A stretch of 43,481 bases of DNA from the NCBI GenBank assembly GCA_017433975.1, contig JAFRGD010000007.1, forward strand, positions 1-43,481, given 5' to 3'. Both the position numbers and the translations under genes were made by a program. Positions within the stretch are counted from its first letter, which is position 1, and the number at the start of each line of letters is the position of its first letter. This DNA comes from Mogibacterium sp. Its GTDB lineage: Bacteria > Bacillota > Clostridia > Peptostreptococcales > Anaerovoracaceae. The notes beneath the pieces were generated by a model. It did no database searches. It had not been told where the DNA came from and worked only from the letters and a program-made list of their open reading frames with translations. Positions 22,645 through 31,582 of the stretch are shown here, in pieces.

Positions 22645-23769
22645 TTAGATGTTCTCACCGTGACCGACGTAGAACGGGTGCGTGATGTAGCCGGACAGCA
22701 TCCTGCAGTCGTTGATCGTCACGTTCTTATCCAGCACCGCGTAGTTGAGGCGGGCCGCCTCTCCGACCAGCACATCCTGCATGAGCACGCAGTTCTCGAC
22801 GACGGCGCCCTTCTTGACGCGCACGCCGCGGAAGATGATCGAATTGCGGACTTCCCCCTCGATGACCGCGCCGTCCGCGATGATCGAGTTGGTCGCCTTC
22901 GCTTCCGAGGCGTATTTGGTCGGCGCGCTGTCCTTGACCTTGGTGATGACCGGTCTGTATTCGTTGTAGAAGAGCTCGTCCCGCATGCCGCGGTCCAGAA
23001 GCTCGAAGTTGCTCTTCATGTAGCTCGAAATGGTATCGAGGAACAGCAGTGTCTCCGGCGCTTCATACGCCATGAACTTGTAGCCTCTCTCGATCGCCTC
23101 GATCAGCACGTGGCGGCGGAAGCTCGTCTTGTTTTCCCGGATCGTATGCTCCAGCACCTCCAGAAGGTCCTGCCGCTTCAGGATGTAGGCGTTCGCCGCG
23201 ATGCAGGCGCCTTCCGCAGGATCGGACGTGATGCGCACGTCGCTCACGGTCTGATCCTTCTCCACGATGAATTCAGTGGACGGGATGTCGCCAGCTTTGT
23301 TGTGCGGGTTCTTCGTGTACAGGCCCGTGATATCCGCGCCGGTGCTGATGTGGTACTCCAGCATCTTGTCGAAGTCCACATTGCCGATGTAGTTGCAGCT
23401 CGTCATGATGACGTATTCCTCCCGCATGTTGCGGATGTACGCCATGTTGGACTGCATCGCCTCCAGGCGGTTCTCATAGACGCTCTTGCGGATGTCCTCC
23501 GAAGAATACGGCGGGAGGAACGTCAGTCCGGTCGACTTGCGGTTGAGGTCCCACTCCGCGCCCGCGCGGACGTGGTTCATCAGGCTGTCGTACTTCTGCG
23601 TCGTGATGATCCCGATGTTGCGGATGCCCGCGTTGACGAGATTAGAAAGTGTGAAGTCGATCACCCGGTATCTGCCGCCGAACGGCACCGCCGCGAGCGT
23701 TCTGTGCTCGGTCAGCTTGTCCAGCGCCACGTCGTAGGAATCGGCAAAAATTAATCCAAATGCATTCAT
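22645..23769 (-). CDS. glgD: Glucose-1-phosphate adenylyltransferase, GlgD (regulatory) subunit
   Basis: This 374-residue paralogue of GlgC lacks the nucleotide-binding GGxGxRL loop: the N-terminus reads MNAFGLIFADSYDVALDKLT. It keeps the fold (VPFGGRYRVIDFTLSNLVNAG) and the C-terminal left-handed helix repeats (GAVIEGEVRNSIIFRGVRVK). In Bacillota such GlgD subunits pair with GlgC and raise its activity. I start at 23769, with AGGAGG and 7 bases; 13 upstream in-frame codons have no site. The gene begins 13 bases after glgC ends, so the two are co-translated. Confidence 0.93.
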   Translation of the reverse strand: MNAFGLIFADSYDVALDKLTEHRTLAAVPFGGRYRVIDFTLSNLVNAGIRNIGIITTQKYDSLMNHVRAGAEWDLNRKSTGLTFLPPYSSEDIRKSVYENRLEAMQSNMAYIRNMREEYVIMTSCNYIGNVDFDKMLEYHISTGADITGLYTKNPHNKAGDIPSTEFIVEKDQTVSDVRITSDPAEGACIAANAYILKRQDLLEVLEHTIRENKTSFRRHVLIEAIERGYKFMAYEAPETLLFLDTISSYMKSNFELLDRGMRDELFYNEYRPVITKVKDSAPTKYASEAKATNSIIADGAVIEGEVRNSIIFRGVRVKKGAVVENCVLMQDVLVGEAARLNYAVLDKNVTINDCRMLSGYITHPFYVGHGENI

Positions 23770-23782
23770 CTTCGTCCCTCCT

Positions 23783-24967
23783 CTATCTGTTCTCGGTGAC
23801 CACTTCACCCGGCTGAACGACAGCGCCGGCGCTGATCACGACATCCTTGCCGATCACGGTCAGTTCATTCGACTCCTTGACGCCGCCGATCACCGCGCCT
23901 TCGCCGATCACCGCACCGCGGTCCACGATCGCGTACTCGATCTTCGCGCCTTTTCCGACCATGGTGCCGCTCATGATGATGCTGTCGTGGATCTCCGCCT
24001 CCGGCTCGATCAGGATGTTGTTGAAGATGACGGAGCTCATCACCTTCCCGTGAATGGCGTTACCATCTCCGCAGATCGAGTGCGTGACCTGCGCGGTCTG
24101 CCCTACATACTGCGGCGGATTGAAGGAGTGACGGTAGTAGATCCTCCAGTCCGGATCGTTGAGCCACAGATCCGGCAGGTCGCCGATCGCATCCATGTTG
24201 GTGGACCAGAAGGAGGACAGCGTACCGACGTCTCTCCAGTATCCGGTGAAGAGGTACGCGAACAGGCGGCAGCCGTCTGCCAGCATGTTCGGGATGATGT
24301 TCTTACCGAAGTCGTTCTGCGAATCCGGATCCTGCTCGTCTTCTTCCAGGTACTTGATCAGCGCGTCGGTCGAGAAGATGTAGACGCCCATGGACGCCTG
24401 CGTGCTCTTCGGGTGCTTCGGCTTCTCCGCGAACTCCGTGATGCGGCCGTCCGCGTTGGTGCTCATGATCCCGAAGCGGGAGGCCTCTTCGATCGGCACG
24501 TCGATCACGGCGATCGTCGCGTCGGCGTTGTTGTCGATGTGCTCCTGCAGCATGATTGAATAATCCATCTTGTAGATATGGTCACCGGAAAGGATCAGGA
24601 CGTAATCCGGGTCATAGCGCTTAATGAAATTGATGTTCTGGTAGATCGCGTTCGCCGTGCCCTTAAACCAGTCCGCGCCGTGTGCGGCCTGATACGGCGG
24701 CAGCACGTGCAGCCCTCCGTAGCGGAGGTTCATATCCCAGGCATTTCCGTTGCCGAGATAGTCGTTCAGCTCGAGCGGCTGATACTGGGTCAGCACGCCG
24801 ACGGTATCGATCCCGGAGTTGACGCAGTTCGACAGCGAGAAGTCGATGATCCGGTATCTCGCGCCGAACGGCACTGCCGGCTTGGCGATGTGCGTGGTCA
24901 GCGGCGCCAGCCTGCTGCCCTGCCCGCCGGCGAGCAGCATCGCTACACATTGTTTCTTGTTAATCAT
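23783..24967 (-). CDS. glgC: Glucose-1-phosphate adenylyltransferase, catalytic subunit
   Basis: GlgC makes ADP-glucose from ATP and glucose-1-phosphate, the committed step of glycogen synthesis. The 394 residues show the catalytic loop [34 protein letters not shown], the active-site [13 protein letters not shown], the sugar-binding EFAEKPK and the hexapeptide-repeat C-terminus ([12 protein letters not shown]). It is normal in length. It is the second gene of the operon, 67 bases after glgB, and is followed by glgD, its partner subunit. Confidence 0.96.
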   Translation of the reverse strand: MINKKQCVAMLLAGGQGSRLAPLTTHIAKPAVPFGARYRIIDFSLSNCVNSGIDTVGVLTQYQPLELNDYLGNGNAWDMNLRYGGLHVLPPYQAAHGADWFKGTANAIYQNINFIKRYDPDYVLILSGDHIYKMDYSIMLQEHIDNNADATIAVIDVPIEEASRFGIMSTNADGRITEFAEKPKHPKSTQASMGVYIFSTDALIKYLEEDEQDPDSQNDFGKNIIPNMLADGCRLFAYLFTGYWRDVGTLSSFWSTNMDAIGDLPDLWLNDPDWRIYYRHSFNPPQYVGQTAQVTHSICGDGNAIHGKVMSSVIFNNILIEPEAEIHDSIIMSGTMVGKGAKIEYAIVDRGAVIGEGAVIGGVKESNELTVIGKDVVISAGAVVQPGEVVTENR

Positions 24968-25034
24968 AGATATACCCCTTTCCCTCCGAAGTATTTACAC
25001 CGGCGTGCCCCGGGCCGAGCCCGCAGGAATTCAA

Positions 25035-27023
25035 CTATTTCTTTGTCCGGCTCTTGCGGGTCCCTTTACCGGCTCCGGCAGCCTTCGTGCCCTTCGCCCT
25101 GCCGGAGGCTTTTCTGCTGCGCTTCGGGAAGCGATAGCTCTGCAGGACGATGCCGGACAGCTTCGGCAGATCCAGCCGGATGTGCTGGTCGCAGCGGTTG
25201 CGCTTGCCCTCGAGGACGACGAATTCCTGCTCGGTGCGCGTTCCGGTGCCGCCGAACCTGACGTCGTCCGTGTCGATGAGCGTCTTGTAGAGATCCGCCT
25301 CCGGCACGCCGATGTCGTACCCGGCATAATCCTTGCCGGAGAGGTTCAGCACGACCACGAGCCACTCGTCTTCCGATCCCGGCACCCTGCGCGCGTACGC
25401 GTAGACGTTGTCTTGGGTGCAGTCCGGCTCGATCCAGAAGAATCCCTCCGGCAGGTTGTCACCCTGCCAAAGCGCCGGCTGCTCCAGGTAGCAGTGGTTG
25501 AGCGTACGCACGAATTCCTGCGCTTTTTTGTGCAGATCGTAATCCAGCAGGAACCAGTCGATCTCGCGCTTCTCATCCCACTCGATGAACTGACCGATCT
25601 CGTTGCCCATGAAGTTGAGCTTCTTGCCCGGATGCGTGAACATGTAGATGTAGAAGCTCCGAAGTCCCGCGAACTTCTCCTCGTACGTGCCCGGCATCTT
25701 GTCCAGGAGCGACTTCTTGCCGTGTACGACCTCGTCGTGGGAGATCGGCAGGATGAAGTTCTCGCTGAACGCATAGGTGAGCGAGAACGTCAGCTTGTGG
25801 TGCACGTGCTCCCGGAAGATCGGGTCGGTCGAGAAATACTGGAGGACATCGTTCATCCAGCCCATGTTCCACTTGAAGTTGAAGCCGAGTCCGCCGATGG
25901 CCGGCGGCATCGTGACGTTTGGCCAGGCCGTGGATTCCTCCGCGATGATCATGACCCCCGGGAAGACCGTCAGGACATCCTTGTTGAGCGTCTGCAGGAA
26001 GCGGATAGTTTCCTTGTTCTCCACACCGCCGTCCTCATTCGGCATCCACTCGCCGTCCTTGCGGTCGTAGTTGAGGTAGAGCATCGCCGCGACCGCGTCC
26101 ACGCGGAGGCCGTCCGCGTGATACTGCTCGCAGTAGAAGAACGCGTTGGATACCAGGTAGCTGATGATCTCCGGCCGCCCCATGTCGAAGGCCAGCGTGC
26201 CCCAGCCCTTGTACTCCTTCCGGAGTGGATCCGTATATTCATACAGCGGATAGCCGTCGAACTCGATCAGACCGTATGGGTCCTTCGGGAAGTGCGCCGG
26301 CACCCAGTCCAAAATGACGCCGAGGCCGTTCTGATGCGCCAGGTCGATCAGATACCGGAAATCATCCGGCGTCCCATACCGGGACGTCACGCTGTACAGC
26401 CCGGTCACCTGATAGCCCCAGGAGCCGTCGAACGGATACTCCATGACCGGCAGCAACTCGATGTGCGTGTAGCCCATCTCCTTGACGTACGGGATCAGGC
26501 GGTCCGCCAGTTCCCGGTAGCTGTACGCCGAACCATCCTCCCGGTGCCGCCAGGAACCCGCGTGCACCTCGTAGATGTTGAGCGGCGTCTGATACGGATT
26601 GCGATGGTTGCGGTAATCCAGCCACGCCGCGTCCTGCCAGTCATATCCCTCTTCCATGTCCGAGATCCTGGAAGCCCGCTGGCTGTCCTTCTCCCAGACG
26701 CTTTCGGATTCGAACGCGAATGGGTCGGCCTTGTACAGCAGCTCTCCCCTGTCCGTCTCCACCACATATTTATAACGATCCCCCGCCGAAGCCGCCGGTA
26801 CGGTGGCCTCCCAGATGCTGTCGTCATCCTCCAGACGAGTCATCGGATCAGCCTTCAGATCCCATCCGTTGAAATCCCCGATCACCGCGATGCTCACCGC
26901 GCGAGGCGCCCACACGCGGAACCGGTAGCCTTCCTCCGCCCTGTGCGCGCCGAAAATCTCATAGCTGCGATAATTCTGTCCCAGATGGTATAGGTATTTA
27001 TGTTCCGAAATATCCTGCATCAT
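25035..27023 (-). CDS. glgB: 1,4-alpha-glucan branching enzyme with basic C-terminal tail
   Basis: GlgB introduces alpha-1,6 branches into glycogen. The 662 residues comprise an early-set domain (about 10-110, RFRVWAPRAVSIAVIGDFNG), the GH13 barrel with DWVPAHFPKD, GLRVDAVAAML (nucleophile), MIIAEEST (acid/base) and ISHDEVVHGKKS, and a C-terminal beta domain. The last 31 residues (632-662) are unusual: 13 are Lys or Arg, none is acidic, and Gly, Ala and Ser make up most of the rest. Two ATGs (27023, 27020) follow GGAGG. It is first in the operon glgB-glgC-glgD-GH13-phosphoglucomutase and divergent from glgA. Confidence 0.95.
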   Translation of the reverse strand: MMQDISEHKYLYHLGQNYRSYEIFGAHRAEEGYRFRVWAPRAVSIAVIGDFNGWDLKADPMTRLEDDDSIWEATVPAASAGDRYKYVVETDRGELLYKADPFAFESESVWEKDSQRASRISDMEEGYDWQDAAWLDYRNHRNPYQTPLNIYEVHAGSWRHREDGSAYSYRELADRLIPYVKEMGYTHIELLPVMEYPFDGSWGYQVTGLYSVTSRYGTPDDFRYLIDLAHQNGLGVILDWVPAHFPKDPYGLIEFDGYPLYEYTDPLRKEYKGWGTLAFDMGRPEIISYLVSNAFFYCEQYHADGLRVDAVAAMLYLNYDRKDGEWMPNEDGGVENKETIRFLQTLNKDVLTVFPGVMIIAEESTAWPNVTMPPAIGGLGFNFKWNMGWMNDVLQYFSTDPIFREHVHHKLTFSLTYAFSENFILPISHDEVVHGKKSLLDKMPGTYEEKFAGLRSFYIYMFTHPGKKLNFMGNEIGQFIEWDEKREIDWFLLDYDLHKKAQEFVRTLNHCYLEQPALWQGDNLPEGFFWIEPDCTQDNVYAYARRVPGSEDEWLVVVLNLSGKDYAGYDIGVPEADLYKTLIDTDDVRFGGTGTRTEQEFVVLEGKRNRCDQHIRLDLPKLSGIVLQSYRFPKRSRKASGRAKGTKAAGAGKGTRKSRTKK

Positions 27024-27044
27024 TCAGTCCCTGCCTCCACACAC

Positions 27045-27109
27045 TGTTGCGGCCGAAACCGCAACAATAATTTCACTATTATGATAGCGGATGTTGCTGT
27101 TTTTTTCAA
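27045..27109 (-). promoter_or_regulatory. glgB operon promoter and leader hairpin
   Basis: TTGAAA (27104-27109) and TATCAT (27081-27086) on the minus strand are 17 bases apart, predicting a start near 27074. The 50-base leader forms a hairpin (TGTTGCGG pairing with CCGCAACA, 27066-27045) just ahead of the ribosome binding site, with no U-run, so it is more likely an mRNA-stability or translation element than a terminator. The -35 box is about 42 bases from the 73-bp repeat array. Confidence 0.65.
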
Positions 27110-27150
27110 CGTCAAATACAAGATTTTGTAAAACGCCCGGCTCCGCGGTG

Positions 27151-27433
27151 CCGGGAACGACTCATAACCGGTTACCCGGACAACTAAGTCGTTCGGAAAA
27201 CCGGAATGCGTCGAGAATCCGCCCCGGTAACGACTCATAACCGGTTACCCGGACAACTAAGTCGTTCGGTTTCTCAGGATAAGTCGAGAATCCGCCCCGG
27301 GAACGACTCATAACCGGTTCCCCGGGCAACTAAGTCGTTCGGTTTCTCAGGATGAGTCGAACATCCGCCCCGGGAACGACTCATAACCGGTTACTCGAAC
27401 AACTAAGTCGTTCGGAAAACCGGGATGAGTCGT
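27151..27433 (-). repeat. Tandem array of 73-bp palindromic units, array 2
   Basis: Four units share the same phase point (CGACTCATAA on the plus strand at 27158, 27231, 27304 and 27377), again a period of exactly 73 bp. Read on the minus strand they are the same family as array 1: CTCGAC, central arms CCGAACGACT and AGTTGTCCGG around a T, GTAACCGGTTATGAGTCG, then a G-rich linker ending GGGGCGGAT. Units differ by several bases from each other and from array 1. The array fills the gap between the -35 boxes of the divergent glgB (27104-27109) and glgA (27479-27484) promoters, with about 42 and 46 bases to spare. Confidence 0.9.
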
Positions 27434-27478
27434 GTTGCCGGCGTCGGTCCAACGATTTGCTCTTTTCACAGAAATAAA

Positions 27479-27507
27479 TGGACGAATCCGGTTTCTTGTA
27501 GTATAAT
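27479..27507 (+). promoter_or_regulatory. glgA-glgP promoter
   Basis: TGGACG (27479-27484, a weak -35) and TATAAT (27502-27507) are 17 bases apart, 45 bases before the glgA start. The weak -35 box suits a promoter that needs an activator. Confidence 0.55.
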
Positions 27508-27551
27508 ACTGAGTCGAATATGTAAAACCAACACTTTACGGAGGTGACATC

Positions 27552-28988
27552 ATGACAACCAGGTCTTTGAATATACTATATGCCACACCGGAATGCGTGC
27601 CGTTCGCGAGCTCCGGCGGCCTCGGGGAGGTCGCGGGTTCGCTGCCGAAGGCGCTCAACCGGAAGCGCAGGTCCAAAATCGACTGCCGCGTCATCCTTCC
27701 GCTCTACGCGAAGGTGCCGCAGTCTGTGCGGGACAAGATGACGTTCCTCGGGTCCGACATGGTCCGGCTCGTCTGGCGCCGCCAGTACATGGGGCTCTTT
27801 GAGTACCGCCAGGACGGCGTGACCTACTATTTCATCGACAATGAATACTACTTCAACCGCGACGCGCTGTACGGCCACTATGATGACGGCGAGCGGTTCG
27901 CGTTCTTCTCCAAGGCGATCTTCCACGCGCTGAAGATGATGCCGGACTTCCGCCCGGACATCCTGCACGCCAACGACTGGCAGACCGCGCTGGTCCCTGT
28001 CCTGCAGACCGCCGTCTACCGGCTGGAGGACCTCAAGACCGTCTACAGCGTCCACAACATCGAGTATCAGGGGTATTACGGCAAGAGCTTCAACGACGAG
28101 GTGCTCGGGCTGCCGCAGGATGCGGTGCACCTGATCGAGTGGCGAGACGGGCTCAACCTCATGAAGGGCGGCATCGAGTGCTGCAACTACTTCAGCACCG
28201 TCAGCCCGTCCTACGCGCAGGAACTCAAGGACCCGGCGTACGCGTTCGGTCTCGAGGAGATCGTCCGCAAGAATGACTTCAAGCTGGGCGGCATCCTGAA
28301 CGGCATCAACCGCACGCTCTATGATCCGGAAAAGGACCCGCAGATCGCGGCGAATTACTCCGCGAAAGATCTGAGCGGCAAGGCGGTCTGCAAGCAGGCG
28401 CTGCAGGAAGAGGCCGGCCTGCCGGTCCGCGCGGACGTTCCGCTGCTCACCCTGATCTCGCGGCTGGTCCCGGCCAAGGGGCTCGACCTCGTCCGCATGG
28501 TCATGGACGACGTCCTGAACAACTTCGACGCGCAGTTCCTGCTGCTCGGCACCGGGTTCCCGGAGTACGAGGAGTTCTTCCGCGAGCTGGAGGAAAGACA
28601 TCCGGACAAGGCGCGCTGCATGATCAAATTCGACCCTGCCCTGTCCCACCGCATCTACGCCGGCGGCGACATGATCCTCGTCCCTTCCAGGAGCGAGCCG
28701 TGTGGGCTGACCCAGATGATCGGCTGCCGCTACGCGAACGTCCCGATCGTCCGGGAGACCGGTGGACTCGGCGACTCGATCCACGACTGCACGCTGGGCG
28801 ACGGCAACGGGTTCACCTTCCACGACTACGACGCCTCCGCGCTCTACGCAGCGATCGCGAACGCCATCAGCCGCTATCAGGACAGCGAGAACTGGCAGAA
28901 GCTCCAGCAGCACGATCTCCGGGAGGACTTCGGGTGGAGCGTCTCCGCCGAGGACTACAGGCTCATGTACCTCGGCCTCTACGAATAA
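27552..28988 (+). CDS. glgA: Glycogen synthase (GT5, ADP-glucose dependent)
   Basis: GlgA extends glycogen chains using ADP-glucose from GlgCD. The 478 residues have the GT5/GT-B layout: N-terminal ILYATPECVPFASSGGLGEV, DILHANDWQTALVP near residue 135, the middle ISRLVPAKGLDLV, and the C-terminal RSEPCGLTQMIGCRYANVPI with RETGGLGDS. The usual KTGGL donor-phosphate motif reads SSGGL here, so the lysine is replaced; similar ASGGLG forms occur in other Clostridia as I recall, so activity is still expected. GGAGGTG precedes the ATG. glgP follows after 30 bases. Confidence 0.95.
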   Translation: MTTRSLNILYATPECVPFASSGGLGEVAGSLPKALNRKRRSKIDCRVILPLYAKVPQSVRDKMTFLGSDMVRLVWRRQYMGLFEYRQDGVTYYFIDNEYYFNRDALYGHYDDGERFAFFSKAIFHALKMMPDFRPDILHANDWQTALVPVLQTAVYRLEDLKTVYSVHNIEYQGYYGKSFNDEVLGLPQDAVHLIEWRDGLNLMKGGIECCNYFSTVSPSYAQELKDPAYAFGLEEIVRKNDFKLGGILNGINRTLYDPEKDPQIAANYSAKDLSGKAVCKQALQEEAGLPVRADVPLLTLISRLVPAKGLDLVRMVMDDVLNNFDAQFLLLGTGFPEYEEFFRELEERHPDKARCMIKFDPALSHRIYAGGDMILVPSRSEPCGLTQMIGCRYANVPIVRETGGLGDSIHDCTLGDGNGFTFHDYDASALYAAIANAISRYQDSENWQKLQQHDLREDFGWSVSAEDYRLMYLGLYE

Positions 28989-29018
28989 GCAGTAAAAAAG
29001 GGAAAGGACTATCTGTAT

Positions 29019-31460
29019 ATGACGGAACAATTCAAGAAAGAACTGGAGCTTTACCTGAAGCATACGCTTCACACCAGCTTTGAGGCGGCCTCGCCGGAAC
29101 AGATGTACAAGGCAATCGCCTCTCTGGTCAACCGGGAGCTGGCAGAGAAACGAACAGCTTTCAACGAAATCAAATTTGAAGTCGAAAAGAACACGACGGG
29201 CAAGAAGAAGATCAACTACATCTGCATGGAATTCCTGATGGGTCAGTCGCTCAAGAACAACCTCTACAATCTGGGCGAGACCGATATGATCCGGGAGATC
29301 CTCGCAGAGAGAGGCATGGATCTCCAGGAGATCTACGACTGCGAGCCGGATGCCGGCCTCGGAAACGGCGGCCTCGGCAGGCTGGCGGCCTGTTTCATGG
29401 ACGCGATGGCGACGATGGGCTTCGACGCCACGGGCTACTCGCTGTGCTACGACTACGGCCTCTTCCGCCAGAAGATCGTCGACGGCTGGCAGGTCGAACT
29501 GCCGGACAACTGGCTGCCGGGCGGCCGCGTCTGGCTCAACGCGAAGGAGGAAGATACCTTCTACGTCAAGTTCTACGGCGATTATAAAGAAAAGTGGACG
29601 GAAAACGGTCTGACCTACACGCTGGAGAACCCTCAGATCGTCGAGGCGGTCCCGTACGACATGTACATCTCCGGCTCCGAGAGCGACGCGGTCTGCAAGC
29701 TTCGGCTCTGGAAGGCCAAGGATTCCACGGGCTTCGACATGGCGCTCTTCAACAGCGGGGACTTCACCCGCGCCGCGCAGCAAAACAACCGCGCGGAGCT
29801 GATCACCAAGGTCCTCTACCCTGCGGACAACATCGAGGAAGGCAAGGAGCTGCGCCTCAAGCAGCAGTACTTCATGGTGTCGGCGTCGTGCCAGAACATC
29901 GTCCGCAACCAGTTCCGGCTCCACGGATCGCTGGCGAGCTTCCACGAGAAGACCGTCATCCACATCAACGATACGCATCCGGCGCTCTGCATCCCGGAGC
30001 TCATGCGCATCTTCATGGATGACTATGGCTGCACCTGGGACTACGCCTGGGAGCGCGTGGTCGGATCCGTTTCGTACACCAACCACACCGTCCTGGCCGA
30101 AGCGCTCGAAAAGTGGAATTCCGACCTCGTCCGCTCGATGATGCCGCGCGTCTACTCGATCATCGAGGAGATCAACCGCCGGTTCCGTGCGGAGATGTTC
30201 CAGCGGTTCCCTGGCGACACCGGCAAGGTCGATTACATGTCGATCCTCGGCGATAAGCAGGTCCGCATGGCCAACCTCGCCGTCGCGGGTTCCCACCGCG
30301 TCAACGGCGTCTCCGCACTGCACTCGGACATCCTCAAGGAGGACGTCTTCCACGACTTCTTCCTGGCGACGCCGGACAAGTTCACAAACGTCACCAACGG
30401 CATCGCGTACCGCAGGTGGCTCTGCCAGTCCAACCCGAAGCTCGCGGCGCTGATCGACGACTGCATCGGGCCGGAGTACCGGCTCGCCGGCGAGCGGCTG
30501 GAGGATTTCTACCGCTTCCGAAACGACAGCGGCGTCCACGCCGCCCTCGACGAGATCAAGCGGGAGAACAAAGTCAAGCTGTCCAACATGGTCGCGCGCA
30601 CGCAGGGCGTCACGATCGATCCGGATTCGATCTTCATCACGCAGGCGAAGCGCCTGCACGAATATAAGCGCCAGCTCCTCAACGCGCTCCGCATCATCAC
30701 GCGGTACCAGATGCTGCAGGACAACCCGAATCTGGACATGCGGCCGGAGACCTACCTCTTCGCCGCCAAGGCAGCGCCGAGCTACTTCCTCGCCAAGTAC
30801 ACGATCAACCTCATCTGCAAGCTGGCGGAAGAGATCGAGAAAGATCCTGTCATCTCGCGGAAGCTCAAGGTCGTCTTCCTCGAGAACTACTCCGTCTCCA
30901 TGGCGGAGACCCTGCTCCCGGCGACCGAGATCAGCGAACAGATTTCTCTGGCCGGCAAGGAAGCGAGCGGCACCGGCAACATGAAGATGATGATCAACGG
31001 CGCGATCACGATGGGCACGATGGACGGCGCGAACGTCGAGATCTTTGAGGCGGTCGGTCCGGAGAGCATCTACATCTTCGGGCAGCGGGAGGATGACGTC
31101 CGCCGGAACCTCGCGAACGGCTACAATTCCCGTCAGTACTACGAGGCGGACCGCAACCTGAAGCGCGCGGTCGACCGGCTCGAACAGGGCTTCGCCGGAA
31201 CGTCCTTCCTGAACCTCAAGGACTACCTGCTCAAGCCGACCTACAGCATCGCGGACCCGTATATGTGTCTCCTGGACTTCGTCGATTACTGCAGGGTCCA
31301 CGAGGAGATCCAGCAGGCGTACGAAGACCGCACGCGGTGGAACACCATGTCGGTCGACAACATCGCGAAAGCCGCGCGGTTCGTTGCGGACCGCTCGATC
31401 CGCGATTACGCGGTCGACATCTGGCACACGGAGCGGCTGTTCAAGCGGAAATACAGATAA
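29019..31460 (+). CDS. glgP: Glycogen/starch/maltodextrin phosphorylase
   Basis: GlgP releases glucose-1-phosphate from the non-reducing ends of glycogen, using pyridoxal phosphate. The 813 residues show NYICMEFLMGQSLKNNLYN, the active-site GLGNGGLGRLAACFMD near residue 115, INDTHPAL, RLHEYKRQLLNALRI near 550 and the PLP-lysine segment KEASGTGNMKMMINGAITMG followed by TMDGANVEI. Length and motifs are normal for GT35. It is the second gene of the glgA-glgP operon, so synthesis and breakdown are transcribed together, and it ends at a strong hairpin (31508-31537). Confidence 0.97.
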   Translation: MTEQFKKELELYLKHTLHTSFEAASPEQMYKAIASLVNRELAEKRTAFNEIKFEVEKNTTGKKKINYICMEFLMGQSLKNNLYNLGETDMIREILAERGMDLQEIYDCEPDAGLGNGGLGRLAACFMDAMATMGFDATGYSLCYDYGLFRQKIVDGWQVELPDNWLPGGRVWLNAKEEDTFYVKFYGDYKEKWTENGLTYTLENPQIVEAVPYDMYISGSESDAVCKLRLWKAKDSTGFDMALFNSGDFTRAAQQNNRAELITKVLYPADNIEEGKELRLKQQYFMVSASCQNIVRNQFRLHGSLASFHEKTVIHINDTHPALCIPELMRIFMDDYGCTWDYAWERVVGSVSYTNHTVLAEALEKWNSDLVRSMMPRVYSIIEEINRRFRAEMFQRFPGDTGKVDYMSILGDKQVRMANLAVAGSHRVNGVSALHSDILKEDVFHDFFLATPDKFTNVTNGIAYRRWLCQSNPKLAALIDDCIGPEYRLAGERLEDFYRFRNDSGVHAALDEIKRENKVKLSNMVARTQGVTIDPDSIFITQAKRLHEYKRQLLNALRIITRYQMLQDNPNLDMRPETYLFAAKAAPSYFLAKYTINLICKLAEEIEKDPVISRKLKVVFLENYSVSMAETLLPATEISEQISLAGKEASGTGNMKMMINGAITMGTMDGANVEIFEAVGPESIYIFGQREDDVRRNLANGYNSRQYYEADRNLKRAVDRLEQGFAGTSFLNLKDYLLKPTYSIADPYMCLLDFVDYCRVHEEIQQAYEDRTRWNTMSVDNIAKAARFVADRSIRDYAVDIWHTERLFKRKYR

Positions 31461-31507
31461 TTTCAAGGTGTTCCGCGAATTTGTCAGATAAATATTATGG
31501 GTATACT

Positions 31508-31537
31508 AAAGGCAGAGGATCCGCTCCTCTGCCTTTT
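31508..31537. terminator. Bidirectional terminator after glgP
   Basis: AGGCAGAGGA (31510-31519) and TCCTCTGCCT (31525-31534) form a perfect 10-bp stem. TTTTCG follows on the plus strand and TTTAGT on the minus strand, so it can end glgP and the long minus-strand operon whose last gene stops at 31583. Confidence 0.85.
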
Positions 31538-31582
31538 CGTCTGTCTTCCGCCCGGAAAACCGCCTTTTGGCGCCTCCCGGCC

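Noticed and set aside
27576..31466. Uninterrupted 1296-codon frame antisense to glgA and glgP
   Set aside because: It mirrors the GC-rich codon pattern of the two sense genes, has no ribosome binding site or family motif, and is rich in Arg, Asp and Val as expected from antisense reading.
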